Origin: Evansella alkalicola
GTDB taxonomy: Bacteria > Bacillota > Bacilli > Bacillales > Salisediminibacteriaceae
Reading direction: 5' to 3'
Assembly: GCF_019042735.1 (NCBI RefSeq)
Contig: NZ_JAHQCR010000077.1
Location: forward strand, 1-64,000
DNA length: 64,000 bases
The translations under genes were made by a program, and so were the position numbers. Positions within the stretch are counted from its first letter, which is position 1. Every line of letters begins with the position of its first letter. Positions 1 to 8,360 of this stretch are shown here, piece after piece. The notes under the pieces are model-generated. The model was not told where the DNA came from and ran no database searches. It saw nothing but the letters and a program-made list of their open reading frames with translations.

Positions 1-1
1 T

Positions 2-90
2 TGATTATTGCAATTTAATTGAGCCACATATGCGTTGTTTTGAGCCAGTAATTGCGGAGTAAAGATCCACTCTTTGCAGAGTCGAGAGCC
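2..90 (+). repeat. IS21 left terminal repeat block
   Basis: Contains two TGAGCCA boxes (20-26, 41-47), a GCGGAGT box and GATCCACT. These recur inverted at 2750-2820. Multiple internal terminal repeats are typical of IS21 ends and serve as transposase binding sites. Confidence 0.7.
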
Positions 91-173
91 AATATAGATA
101 GAATCAAATAAGCCTCTTGTATAATTATGTTGCATGCGAGCAAGCATGACACTAATATACAGGAGGTTTTTTT

Positions 174-1721
174 ATGGTTAATTATCGAAAGATTCTGGAA
201 CTGTATTTTGAAGGAGTCAGTCAAAGAACGATTAGTTCTAGCACTGGGCATTCAAGGAATACAGTTTCACATGTCGTTCAACGCGCCAAGAAACATGGTG
301 TGGAAAGTTTGAACGATACAATGACCAATCGATGGCTGGAAGCATTTCTGTTTCCAGAGAAACAAGCTGTTGAGAAAGGTTATTTCCCTGTTGACTGGGA
401 AAAAGTGCATAAGGAACTACAAAAAAAGAATGTCACCTTGACTTTATTGCATCATGAGTATGCGACTGAAGCGCGTGAGGGTGGAAAGATTCCTTATGCG
501 TATCGTACTTTTTGTGAAAGCTATGGGAAATATGCGAAGAAGTATAAGTTAACAATGCCAATTCGAAGAAAACCAGGTGAAGTCATGGAAGTAGATTGGG
601 CCGGGACTACGTTACAGATTATTGATCGTTCAACAGGAGAAACAATTCCAGCGTATGTTTTTATTGCGACCTTACCTTATAGTCAGTTTAGCTACGTTGA
701 AGCATTTCTAGATATGAAATCAGCTAATTGGCTTATCGCTCATATCCATGCATTAGAGTATTTTGGGGGAGTTCCTGAAACATTGGTTCCCGATAATTTG
801 AAGACAGGTGTTACGAAAGCCCATCGAGAAGAACCTCTTCTGAATGAAGCCTATCGTGAACTTGCAGATTATTATCGAACAGTAATTGTTCCGAGCCGTG
901 TTCGCAAACCAAAAGATAAAGCAAGTGTAGAAGGAACAGTTGGATATATTTCCAGACAGATTATCGCTCCTCTAAGAAACTATCATTGTTTCCATCTCGA
1001 AGATTTAAATCGACAAATCTTTGAAAAGCTAGAAGAAATCAACACCATCGATTTTCAAAAGCGGCCAGGTTCACGTAAAAAGGTGTTTGAGGAAGAAGAG
1101 AAATCCTACCTTCATCAGCTTCCTCAAACGCGATATAAACTTGCGGAATGGAAAACATCAAAAGTTCAACTGAACTACCACATCCAAGTTGAACGGATGT
1201 ATTATTCCGTTCCATATGATTATGTCCGCGAGAATGTCGATATACGACTAACCACGGACTTAATTGAAGTTTACTTCAAAGAAGTCCGAATTGCATCTCA
1301 TAAACGATTATATGGTGAAATGGGTCAGTTTTCGACGAACACAGACCATATGCCTGATAATCACCGGTTATATTTAGAACATAATCCTGAAAACAATCGG
1401 AAGTGGGCAGAAACAATTGGGCCATCTGTGACGCAATTTGTTTCTTATATATTGGAAACGAATGTGGAGAAAAAAGCATTAAATACCCTTAGCACTCTGA
1501 GGAATATAGCTACAAAATACAAAAATAAAGAAATAGAAAAAGCAGTAGAAACTTTACTTGAAATATCAACAAATCCAACGGTTTCTGTTTTAAAAAGCGT
1601 ACTTGAGAGAAACAAGAAGAAAAAACAAAATCAAAAAACGGATATTAATAATCCTAGCAGTAACTCTGATGATTATGGATTTGTCCGTGGAGCTAAATAC
1701 TTTGGGAGGGATAATAAATGA
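174..1721 (+). CDS. istA: IS21-family transposase IstA
   Basis: 515-residue DDE transposase that catalyses strand transfer of the IS21 element. The N-terminus is a helix-turn-helix with the phrase QRTISSSTGHSRNTVSHVVQ. The catalytic domain contains VDWAG (first Asp) near residue 140, VPDNLKTGV near 204 and the KDKASVEG Glu region near 245, in the usual DDE order. The length is normal for the family and no frame break is seen. The ATG at 174 follows AGGAGG at 161-166. The stop overlaps the istB start by 4 bp, the arrangement expected of this IS family. Confidence 0.93.
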   Translation: MVNYRKILELYFEGVSQRTISSSTGHSRNTVSHVVQRAKKHGVESLNDTMTNRWLEAFLFPEKQAVEKGYFPVDWEKVHKELQKKNVTLTLLHHEYATEAREGGKIPYAYRTFCESYGKYAKKYKLTMPIRRKPGEVMEVDWAGTTLQIIDRSTGETIPAYVFIATLPYSQFSYVEAFLDMKSANWLIAHIHALEYFGGVPETLVPDNLKTGVTKAHREEPLLNEAYRELADYYRTVIVPSRVRKPKDKASVEGTVGYISRQIIAPLRNYHCFHLEDLNRQIFEKLEEINTIDFQKRPGSRKKVFEEEEKSYLHQLPQTRYKLAEWKTSKVQLNYHIQVERMYYSVPYDYVRENVDIRLTTDLIEVYFKEVRIASHKRLYGEMGQFSTNTDHMPDNHRLYLEHNPENNRKWAETIGPSVTQFVSYILETNVEKKALNTLSTLRNIATKYKNKEIEKAVETLLEISTNPTVSVLKSVLERNKKKKQNQKTDINNPSSNSDDYGFVRGAKYFGRDNK

Positions 1722-2473
1722 TGAACCAAGAAACGTTACGTAAATTAATAGAAATGAAAATGGGTGCAATGGCAGAAATATATCAACAACAGAATCAGAA
1801 TAAAGATTACAAAAGCATGGATTTTGATGATAGATTCAACCTCTTAGTAGATTATGAGTATGATAGACGAAAATCAAATAGACTTGAACGATTAATTAAA
1901 AAGGCGACATTTAGCGAACCATCCGCAGCTATTGAAGATATCGAATATCATCCGGATCGTAATCTAGACAAGAAGCTAATACTAGAGTTAGCAACAGGAA
2001 ATTACATTCAAAATCACCATAACATTATTTTAATGGGCGCCTCAGGAAACGGAAAAACGTGGATATCAAATGCCTTTGGCGTTCATGCATGTCGCCAATT
2101 TTACAAAGTAAAATATATTAGATTACCAGAATTACTCGATGAATTAGCTATAGCAAAATATGAAGCAGATGGCAGTTTTCGCAAGTTAATTCAAAAATAC
2201 AAAAAAATTGATTTATTGATACTGGATGAATGGTTATTAACAGAACTCTCAGAGGAGAATGTACTTCATGTGTTAGAAATTATTGAAGCAAGGTTAAAGA
2301 AAGCATCGACTATTTTCTGTTCTCAATTTTCGCCAGAAGGATGGCATTCAAAACTTGGACAAGCACAAATAGCAGATGCGATTCTTGACCGAATCGTTCA
2401 CGATTCATATAAGATTCTAGTTGATGGCGAAGTTTCAATGAGAGAACGTCATGGATTGGCGGTATCTAAATGA
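1718..2473 (+). CDS. istB: IS21-family helper ATPase IstB
   Basis: 251-residue AAA+ ATPase related to DnaC that assists IstA in target capture. The Walker A motif GASGNGKTW lies near residue 107 and the Walker B motif LLILDEW near 166. It is translationally coupled to istA (ATGA overlap) and in turn overlaps the next small ORF. The length is normal, so the element looks capable of transposition as far as the coding part shows. Confidence 0.93.
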   Translation: MMNQETLRKLIEMKMGAMAEIYQQQNQNKDYKSMDFDDRFNLLVDYEYDRRKSNRLERLIKKATFSEPSAAIEDIEYHPDRNLDKKLILELATGNYIQNHHNIILMGASGNGKTWISNAFGVHACRQFYKVKYIRLPELLDELAIAKYEADGSFRKLIQKYKKIDLLILDEWLLTELSEENVLHVLEIIEARLKKASTIFCSQFSPEGWHSKLGQAQIADAILDRIVHDSYKILVDGEVSMRERHGLAVSK

Positions 2474-2670
2474 TTCCAGAAGAAGTTGAAAATCGTATAG
2501 CTAGGTATTTTTTGCATATGTATTTACCCGATGAAGTGAGGATGGCAGTAGAAGAAAGACTATTACCCTCCTGCATATGGAATGAGGAAGAGGATTTAGA
2601 TCAGGATGAGCTCGTTCGTCTGGCAATTGAGATTATTGATAAGCAATTAGAAGATAAAAAATTTAGATAA
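2470..2670 (+). CDS. Small acidic protein of the IS21 element
   Basis: 66 residues, rich in Glu and Asp, with no recognised domain. Its ATG overlaps the istB stop (ATGA), so it is probably co-translated with the transposition genes. Small third ORFs are seen behind istB in some Bacillaceae IS21 elements; the role is unknown. I keep it as a gene because of the coupling and because it stays inside the element, upstream of the terminal repeats. Confidence 0.55.
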   Translation: MIPEEVENRIARYFLHMYLPDEVRMAVEERLLPSCIWNEEEDLDQDELVRLAIEIIDKQLEDKKFR

Positions 2671-2677
2671 TACAAAC

Positions 2678-2708
2678 AGCCATTGGAACAAGTTTTGTTC
2701 CAATGGCT
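2678..2708 (+). terminator. Hairpin closing the IS21 operon
   Basis: A perfect 14-bp stem (AGCCATTGGAACAA / TTGTTCCAATGGCT) with a three-base loop lies 8 bp behind the last IS gene. No T-run follows, so it may be a transcript stabiliser or a rho-independent stop of low efficiency. Confidence 0.5.
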
Positions 2709-2749
2709 AATCTATACTTTGATAACATTGGCTCTTTCCCCGCACTTAC

Positions 2750-2820
2750 TGGCTCAGATGTCCGCAAACAGTGGATCAAAACTCCGCACTCCTGGCTCAT
2801 TCTGTCCGCAATAATCAGCC
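2750..2820 (-). repeat. IS21 right terminal repeat block
   Basis: Inverted counterpart of the block at 2-90. It carries two TGGCTCA boxes (2750-2756, 2793-2799), GTGGATC and ACTCCGCA. It marks the right end region of the element. Confidence 0.7.
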
Positions 2821-2870
2821 TTTTCATACGGTCTCGAACCGATAGGATAACCGAACTGTCGCTCCATCTC

Positions 2871-2969
2871 AATTATAGTATGAAAGAAAGTGTTGCCGAT
2901 TTAGAAGCAATTCGAGAAGATTTTGGTGTTAAGGGTTACATTAAGAGGATTTTTATAATTATGGATTAG
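2871..2969 (+). other. Possible remnant of a gene cut by the IS21 element
   Basis: An open frame reads out of the IS end and yields about 30 residues ending YIKRIFIIMD before TAG. Composition changes at the IS boundary, so this could be the 3' end of a host gene split by the insertion. It is too short to assign a family and may be chance. Confidence 0.2.
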
Positions 2970-3011
2970 AAGCAGTAGAAAACATATGAAAACTGATAAA
3001 TTCAAATTACA

Positions 3012-3053
3012 AAAACCTTGATTGGCTTTAATGCCTTTCAAGGTTTCTTTTTT
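3012..3053 (+). terminator. Rho-independent terminator
   Basis: AAACCTTGA pairs with TCAAGGTTT and is followed by CTTTTTT. It probably ends transcription from the truncated gene or the IS element on the left. Confidence 0.7.
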
Positions 3054-3308
3054 GCGGAACAACTTAGATGCAATTGCTTGCTGGATAAGTCTTTTATTGA
3101 AGAGTTTGGTTCATTAGAAAACAAATACTAAACTGTACTTTTCTCAATTCATTAGATTTTGTGGTTTTCACAAATCCTACAATTTGTTTTAAAACAGCCT
3201 TTGGAATTTATGATAGAGATATTTAAAGAAACTATAACAAATGTCATTATTAAGTAGATTCTAAATAACAATGCTAATAATAATAGTTAGCTTTGTGTGA
3301 CTCTGTTA
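3054..3308. other. Intergenic stretch without recognisable content
   Basis: AT-rich, stop codons in all frames, no hairpin with a T-run and no tRNA-like fold. It lies behind the 3' end of the leftward LysR gene. Confidence 0.4.
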
Positions 3309-4199
3309 TTAGAACACATTTTTACTAATTGAAATAAATGTATTAAGCAGTGGTGTGAGTTTTTTGTCTTTATGCCATGAGATGAAATGATAGATCTCCT
3401 GTTTTTCCTCATGAGACCAATCAATAATTTTTAATTGACCTTTATCTACTTCTGCTTCTACTACTTCACTGGGTAATAAAGCAATACCTAAATCTGATTT
3501 CACACAGTTCTTTAACGTTTCGATGTTAGTAATTTCATAAGTAGAATTGAATTTAATTTGATAATCTAATAGCATATCTTCTAAAAGGTTTCTATATGAA
3601 CAACCTTTTTCCGTAAGAATAAGAGTTTCTTCGATTAAATCTTGTAATGTTAATTTTTTGTTCAGTGTCGCTTTATTATTTGGAGAAGACACTAATACTA
3701 ATTTTCCTTTTGACAACCTAGAAACCGTAAGATTAAGATCCTCACTTATATCTATTCTAAAACTAAAAGCAAAATCCATCTTACCACTCTGAAGTTCTGA
3801 CTGGATTTCCCAATGTTTGTGAATAGGTTTGATAACCACTTTTACATTTGGAAATAAAATCTTCAACTCTTTTAAAACTTTTGGTAGCTTATATGCACAT
3901 TGGCTTTCGGTTGCACCAACTACAATAGTACTTGTCATATTGTTATCGTAATTAATCTCGTCAATAGCTGATTGATATTGAGAGATAATGGTGTTGGAGT
4001 AGACTTGAAATTTCTCTCCAAATGGTGTTAATACTAATTTATTTCCAAGCCTTTCAAAAAGGTTGACCCCTAGTTCACCCTCTAAGCTTTTAATTTGAGA
4101 AGTCACACTAGACTGAGCATAGTTTAAAATCTCAGCAGTCTTGGTAAAATTTAATGTCTTACTCGCCATCTGAAATGTTAATAATTGCTTCATATCCAC
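3309..4199 (-). CDS. LysR-family transcriptional regulator
   Basis: 296 residues, the normal LysR length. The N-terminal winged helix-turn-helix contains FTKTAEILNYAQSSVTSQIK. The C-terminal part is a substrate-binding-like effector domain (VVGATES near residue 93). It is transcribed away from the carrier-protein operon that begins at 4340, leaving a shared 140-bp control region. LysR proteins commonly regulate a divergent neighbour in response to a pathway metabolite, so this is the likely pathway-specific regulator. The effector cannot be read from the sequence. Confidence 0.9.
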   Translation of the reverse strand: MDMKQLLTFQMASKTLNFTKTAEILNYAQSSVTSQIKSLEGELGVNLFERLGNKLVLTPFGEKFQVYSNTIISQYQSAIDEINYDNNMTSTIVVGATESQCAYKLPKVLKELKILFPNVKVVIKPIHKHWEIQSELQSGKMDFAFSFRIDISEDLNLTVSRLSKGKLVLVSSPNNKATLNKKLTLQDLIEETLILTEKGCSYRNLLEDMLLDYQIKFNSTYEITNIETLKNCVKSDLGIALLPSEVVEAEVDKGQLKIIDWSHEEKQEIYHFISWHKDKKLTPLLNTFISISKNVF

Positions 4200-4339
4200 T
4201 AAACTCCACTCCTATCGATAATTCCGATTCACCCCATCAGTTTTTCCGACTGGGATATATAACCATATTATCATATAATTAACTTGTTCAGATAGGAAGT
4301 AACAATAATTTCAAATTCGAAAACATAGGAGGAATTTAA
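4200..4339. promoter_or_regulatory. Divergent control region between lysR and the carrier-protein operon
   Basis: 140 bp shared by two divergent transcripts. An imperfect dyad, CCCATCAGT and ACTGGG separated by seven bases (about 4233-4254), is a candidate LysR operator close to the regulator's own start. AT-rich sequence around 4255-4285 could hold the promoters. AGGAGG at 4327-4332 serves lysW. Confidence 0.45.
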
Positions 4340-4513
4340 TTGAATAACCTTAGTTGCTTAGTTTGTCAATCTGATATCAAATTTGGGAATGAGTCTTTTG
4401 TTGGTGAAATCATTGAATGCTCGGACTGCGGAGAAGAACATGAAGTTGTAGAAGAAAATGGATCTTTGACAATTGGTTTAGCACCGGAGATCGAAGAATC
4501 GTGGGGAGAATAA
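4340..4513 (+). CDS. lysW: LysW-type amino-group carrier protein
   Basis: 57-residue acidic protein. Starting at TTG 4340, seven bases after AGGAGG, it reads MNNLSCLVC and ends in EESWGE. Four cysteines at 6, 9, 27 and 30 form two CxxC pairs for a zinc ribbon. The C-terminal Trp-Gly-Glu matches the EDWGE tail of known LysW proteins, whose last Glu is joined by isopeptide bond to the amino group of the substrate. In lysine or arginine synthesis this protects the amino group and presents the intermediate to each enzyme. It is the first gene of an operon of lysX, lysY and lysZ/K homologues. The short length explains why gene callers may skip it. Confidence 0.92.
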   Translation: MNNLSCLVCQSDIKFGNESFVGEIIECSDCGEEHEVVEENGSLTIGLAPEIEESWGE

Positions 4514-4522
4514 ACCTAGCCT

Positions 4523-5398
4523 ATGAGAGTTTTAATATGTGTTACTAAGTTACGAGATGAAGAAAAGATGATCATTAGCCAGCTAAATCAAAAGAATATA
4601 GAAGTAAAAGTCATCTTAGATTCCATGAGTCTTCCTCTAGAAGAAATATTCCAAGGGAGATTTAATTTAGCGATTATTCGTTGTTTGTCCCAATTAGAAG
4701 GGAAAAAAAGAGCTCGGATTCTAGAAAGTGCTGGGTTACGAACAATGAATAATTCAAAGGCCATTAACATATGTACTGATAAAATTCTTCAAGCCGTAAT
4801 GTTTCAATAAAATGATATCCCTCAACCCGATTATATAATTGCATTTACACCTGCCGATTTAATGAAAAGACCATTTAAATTAGGAAACGAATTTTTAATT
4901 AAGCCGGCAACTTCTTCATGGGGACGAGGGATCAGTTTAATTGAAAACGAAAGATGCTTAGAGGCTTGGATAGCTGCAAGAGAGTCTTTGGATGTGAAGA
5001 ATAAAGAATTCCCTGTTCTTGCCCAGGAGTTCATAAATAAAGGGGATTTTGATGTTCGTGTCGTTATTATTGGAGAATTGCCTGTCGTGGCTTTTAAACG
5101 AGTATCCGAAGAATCGTGGAAGACAAATACGCATTTAGGTGCTTCCGTATTTCCAATACCAATTGATAATGAAATAAATGAATTGGTTCACCAGATTGTG
5201 AAAACCATAGGAGAAGGTGTTTATGGTTTAGATTTATTATATGACTTTGCCCAAGAGAAATACGTAGTTTGTGAAATTAATCAAAATCCTGAATTTGCAC
5301 AATCTTCGAAAATACACAAAGTTGACATTCCATTTTTTTTAGCAGATTACGTATATGATGTCATTCATCTAGAACGAGAGGAGAAAGTATATGGATAA
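4523..5398 (+). pseudogene. lysX: LysX-type carrier-protein ligase, interrupted by an in-frame stop
   Basis: LysX enzymes use ATP to join the alpha-amino group of glutamate or 2-aminoadipate to the C-terminal Glu of LysW. The frame from ATG 4523 gives the N-terminal domain and ends at TAA 4808-4810. The same frame continues directly with NDIPQPDYIIAFTP and the ATP-grasp domain (SWGRG, FDVRVVIIG, CEINQNPEF) to TAA 5398. The stop falls in the stretch where LysX proteins read DKxLTxxxLxxxGVPxP, so a single base change from AAA, CAA or GAA explains it. Joined, the protein would have 291 residues, the usual length. It may be inactive, a sequencing error, or translated as two pieces (an ATG at 4862 is available but has no good RBS). 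Confidence 0.85.
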
Positions 5399-6011
5399 AA
5401 AGAAGCAATTTCAAATATCTTTTGTTTTATCTAGGGTCTTAAATTCGGGGATTATTATGAGTATTGAAAAGAATGAGAAAGAAATAAATGGACTTGAGAA
5501 ATTGGTAGCCCAAATCACAAAATTATCTTATGTTTCTGTTTTTAATAGCTATACAGGAGCTCTTCACGGAGCTCTTAATGGTAAGGATATAGTACATGGA
5601 GATTTTGTTACATTATCAAATACATCAGAAAATGAACAAAAGTTTCTAAATTGGTTAGGTGTTTTTAATCTAAATAATAATGAAACTGATGCATTTGATA
5701 GGATATCGGTAAGTTGGGATAACATTAGTGATTTTGAAAAAGTCCTTCTGAATCATTCAACAGTGGTTGTGGATCTGACTGATTTAGGATTTGGACCATG
5801 TGCTGTAGTTGCTACGGATGAAAAGTCAGTATGGGAGAAATCTGAAAGGCTTAAGATATTTGGAGCTTTTGATCTCCGTACAATGTGGACTCAAGAAGAA
5901 AGTCATCCAGACATCCAGCCTGGTATTCAGTTTAATTACAGAGTTAGCCCTTTGGTTGCTGCTTGTGCCAAGGTATCTTTGATAAAAAGAGGTGTAGCTG
6001 TTGAGAACTGA
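5391..6011 (+). CDS. Degenerate aminotransferase-like protein (no PLP lysine)
   Basis: 206 residues whose pieces line up with the DegT/DnrJ/EryC1 fold. FNSYTGALHGALNGKDIVHG resembles the substrate loop (SGTSALHLAL..GxGPGDEV), and FNYRVSPLVAACAKVSLIKR resembles the helix GYNYRMSELQAAVGxAQLxRL. The protein lacks about 150-200 residues of a normal family member and shows no lysine in an SxxxxK-x5-GEGG context, so it should not bind PLP as a Schiff base. It overlaps lysX by 8 bp and the true aminotransferase by 11 bp. A partner or scaffold subunit of the next protein is my inference; decay of a duplicated gene is the alternative, but the open frame and coupling argue for retention. Confidence 0.6.
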   Translation: MDKKKQFQISFVLSRVLNSGIIMSIEKNEKEINGLEKLVAQITKLSYVSVFNSYTGALHGALNGKDIVHGDFVTLSNTSENEQKFLNWLGVFNLNNNETDAFDRISVSWDNISDFEKVLLNHSTVVVDLTDLGFGPCAVVATDEKSVWEKSERLKIFGAFDLRTMWTQEESHPDIQPGIQFNYRVSPLVAACAKVSLIKRGVAVEN

Positions 6012-7320
6012 TTTTTTTAAAAAACCACTAGATTTTCCTTCAGAGGAAATGATTTATGAAAACCTAGCTTATTTTGGTGGAAAAGCCATTCTTCCTGAAG
6101 ACAACAGAAAGACAAATTTCCCATACATTACAAAAGAAGATATTATGCAGATGTTGATTTCTATTCAACATGAGCCGAACAAAGTTATAGATGAATTTGC
6201 TAACAAATATAGGGGGTATGTTGGTGCTAATTATGCGATTCCTACAGCAAGTGGCACATCGAGTTTACACCTAGCTTTAGTAGGAGCAGGTGTTCAACCC
6301 GGCGATGAAGTTATTATCCCTAATTTCACATTTATAGCTACAGCTCAGGCTGTAGTGGCTGCAAAAGCAATTCCTGTTTTTACGGATATTGATCCGAAGA
6401 CATACTGTATGGATGTTACACAAGTAGAGGAATTGATTACTTCTAAGACAAAAGCAATTATGCCTGTCCATGTCCATGGGCTTCCTGCTGACCTTCCACA
6501 ATTACAAGAGATTTGTTATAAACATGGCATAAAACTTGTCGAAGATGCGTCTCATGCACATTCAGCTTCAATTGATAACAAAGTATGTGGATCTATTGGG
6601 GACGCTGCTGGACAGAGTCTAATGGCAGATAAAAATTTTCCTGTAGGTGGAGAAGGTGGGATCGCGTTTTTTAAAAAAGAAGAGGACTATAACCGTGCTT
6701 TAGAATTCCTAGATGCTTCTGGGATTGACTACAGAATGTCATGGATAGCTGCAGCTTTTGGAATTAGTCAATTGGAGAGACTTCCTTATTACGATAAAGT
6801 GAGGGCACGTAATGCGCAATTTTTAAGTGACGCACTAGAAGAAACAGATTTGTTTATCCCTCCCTACGTCCCGGAAGGTTATCGACACAGCTATAATATG
6901 TACCGGATAAAATTAAATCCAGCAGCCAAGGGGTTAGAAGATTTAGAAGATTATAAGGTTAAGGAAGCTATCCAACGGATTATTATGGAAGAAGGAATTT
7001 TTGCAAGGGAATGGCAAAATCGTCCAATTCCTGGGCATCTACCATTCAAAAATCAAAAAGGATTTGGTAATCAGTATCCTTTTAGTCTAAGTGAAGTAAA
7101 TAGGAAGTATAAGGTGTCTGATTATCCTCAAACTTTAGATATGTTTCGAAATACGTTAACAATCTGTAGAGAACTAAGATCTCCAATCGAATATGAGAGA
7201 ATTCAATCTTACGCACTAGCATTCAAGAAAATAGATCAAAATCCAGATATGATTCGTAAGGTGGTAGAAGAAATTGGAGAATTAGAATTACCATACGAAA
7301 AGGATGCTAGATTAGGATGA
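6001..7320 (+). CDS. DegT/DnrJ/EryC1-family PLP aminotransferase
   Basis: 439 residues. The PLP fold is clear: SGTSSLHLALVGAGVQPGDEV, VEDASHAHSA (the Asp that contacts the pyridine nitrogen) and MADKNFPVGGEGG with the Schiff-base lysine at residue 211. Members normally transaminate keto sugars. A carrier-bound ketone made by the neighbouring transketolase would be a chemically similar substrate, and a DegT enzyme in this place fits the known Streptomyces carrier-protein route. TTG 6001 follows AGAGGTG. It overlaps genes on both sides (11 bp before, 4 bp after). Confidence 0.87.
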   Translation: MRTDFFKKPLDFPSEEMIYENLAYFGGKAILPEDNRKTNFPYITKEDIMQMLISIQHEPNKVIDEFANKYRGYVGANYAIPTASGTSSLHLALVGAGVQPGDEVIIPNFTFIATAQAVVAAKAIPVFTDIDPKTYCMDVTQVEELITSKTKAIMPVHVHGLPADLPQLQEICYKHGIKLVEDASHAHSASIDNKVCGSIGDAAGQSLMADKNFPVGGEGGIAFFKKEEDYNRALEFLDASGIDYRMSWIAAAFGISQLERLPYYDKVRARNAQFLSDALEETDLFIPPYVPEGYRHSYNMYRIKLNPAAKGLEDLEDYKVKEAIQRIIMEEGIFAREWQNRPIPGHLPFKNQKGFGNQYPFSLSEVNRKYKVSDYPQTLDMFRNTLTICRELRSPIEYERIQSYALAFKKIDQNPDMIRKVVEEIGELELPYEKDARLG

Positions 7321-8360
7321 GCTCAACAATTAAAACAGCAATTTTAGGTGGCGGAGGCTTTGTTGGGATGGAAATTTACAGAATATTAAAGAAACAAGTG
7401 AATGTTTCTATTGAATTTGTTTCCTCCGAATCATTAGTTGATCAGCCTGTCGAGAAGTACTACCGGATGTTCAAAAATAAAAATAAGCAGTTGAAGTTTA
7501 AACCGATTAGTCAACTTGAAGATGGGTATGACGTTATATTCTCATGTCTCCCTACAGGAGTTTTACCTATATATATTGATAGAATTAAGTCTAAATCTAA
7601 AGTTATTTTTAATGTAAGTGGAGATTTTAGACTTCAAGATCAGTATCAATTAGAAAAATACTATCCACAAACACTTAATACAAATACTTACTTAGAATCA
7701 CAGTATTATATCCCTGAATTTCACGAATTAGATAAAGAGTCTAAAATCATTAATTTACCAGGATGTATGGCTGTAGCTAGTATTTATTCTCTTTATCCCT
7801 TGGTGAAGAACAATTTGATTGAAAACAAAATTGTAATTGATGCCAAGACAGGATCGAGTGGGGGCGGGAAGAAATCTACGGAACATCCAGCTGAGAGAGC
7901 TCACAATTTGCGGCCACATAAGGTTCATGGTCATCGTCATAAACCTGAAATATGTCATGTCTTTGAAAGTATGTTTGGAATTGCCTTGGACCTGCAGTTT
8001 TCTACATATAGTTTAGACTTACCTCGTGGAATTATGGTAACTTCTTACACTCAATTAAAAGAAGATATTTCAGAAATTGATGTCAAAAAGTCATACTTTC
8101 GTGATTATAAAGGGATGCCATTTATTGATTATATAAAAGATACTAGAGGGGGACGATTTAATCCGATGATTAAATCTGTAGCAGGGACTAACAGAGTGGA
8201 AGTCGCTGCTTATGTAGATGGTAGAAATTGTGTTTCAATTTGTACATTAGACAATCTGATTAAAGGGGCTGCTGGGCAAGCTATCCAAGCATTTAATCAA
8301 TATTTCGGATACCCAGAGTTCCAGTCCTTAAATTTTCATAATGAAGGGATGTGGCCATAA
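7317..8360 (+). CDS. lysY: LysY/ArgC-type acyl-phosphate reductase
   Basis: 347 residues, the usual ArgC/LysY length. It would reduce the carrier-bound gamma-phosphate to the semialdehyde with NADPH. The N-terminal Rossmann motif is GGGGFVGMEI. The catalytic cysteine lies in LPGCMA (Cys150). A conserved histidine region follows (HKVHGHRHKPEI). The start ATG overlaps the previous stop (ATGA). The run of basic residues around 195-215 resembles the strip that docks acidic LysW in LysY proteins, consistent with a carrier-bound substrate. Confidence 0.9.
   Translation: MSSTIKTAILGGGGFVGMEIYRILKKQVNVSIEFVSSESLVDQPVEKYYRMFKNKNKQLKFKPISQLEDGYDVIFSCLPTGVLPIYIDRIKSKSKVIFNVSGDFRLQDQYQLEKYYPQTLNTNTYLESQYYIPEFHELDKESKIINLPGCMAVASIYSLYPLVKNNLIENKIVIDAKTGSSGGGKKSTEHPAERAHNLRPHKVHGHRHKPEICHVFESMFGIALDLQFSTYSLDLPRGIMVTSYTQLKEDISEIDVKKSYFRDYKGMPFIDYIKDTRGGRFNPMIKSVAGTNRVEVAAYVDGRNCVSICTLDNLIKGAAGQAIQAFNQYFGYPEFQSLNFHNEGMWP

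Larger units (their letters stand above)
1..2868 (+). mobile_element. IS21-family insertion sequence, left tip cut by the window edge
   Basis: The element carries istA, istB and a small third ORF in one overlapping operon. Its ends hold matching inverted repeat blocks. The left block at about 1-90 (TGAGCCAGTAATTGCGGAGT at 41-60, then GATCCACTCTTTGC) matches the reverse complement of 2750-2820 (TGAGCCAGGAGTGCGGAGTT, then GATCCACTGTTTGC). GATTATTGC at 3-11 also pairs with 2809-2817. Because about 50 more bases follow this block on the right, the true left tip probably lies just upstream of base 1. The right limit near 2868 is a guess; no target duplication can be checked. Confidence 0.8.

Noticed and set aside
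2703..2969. 88-codon frame across the IS21 right end
   Set aside because: It translates the terminal repeats; only its last third could be host sequence and is listed as a possible remnant.
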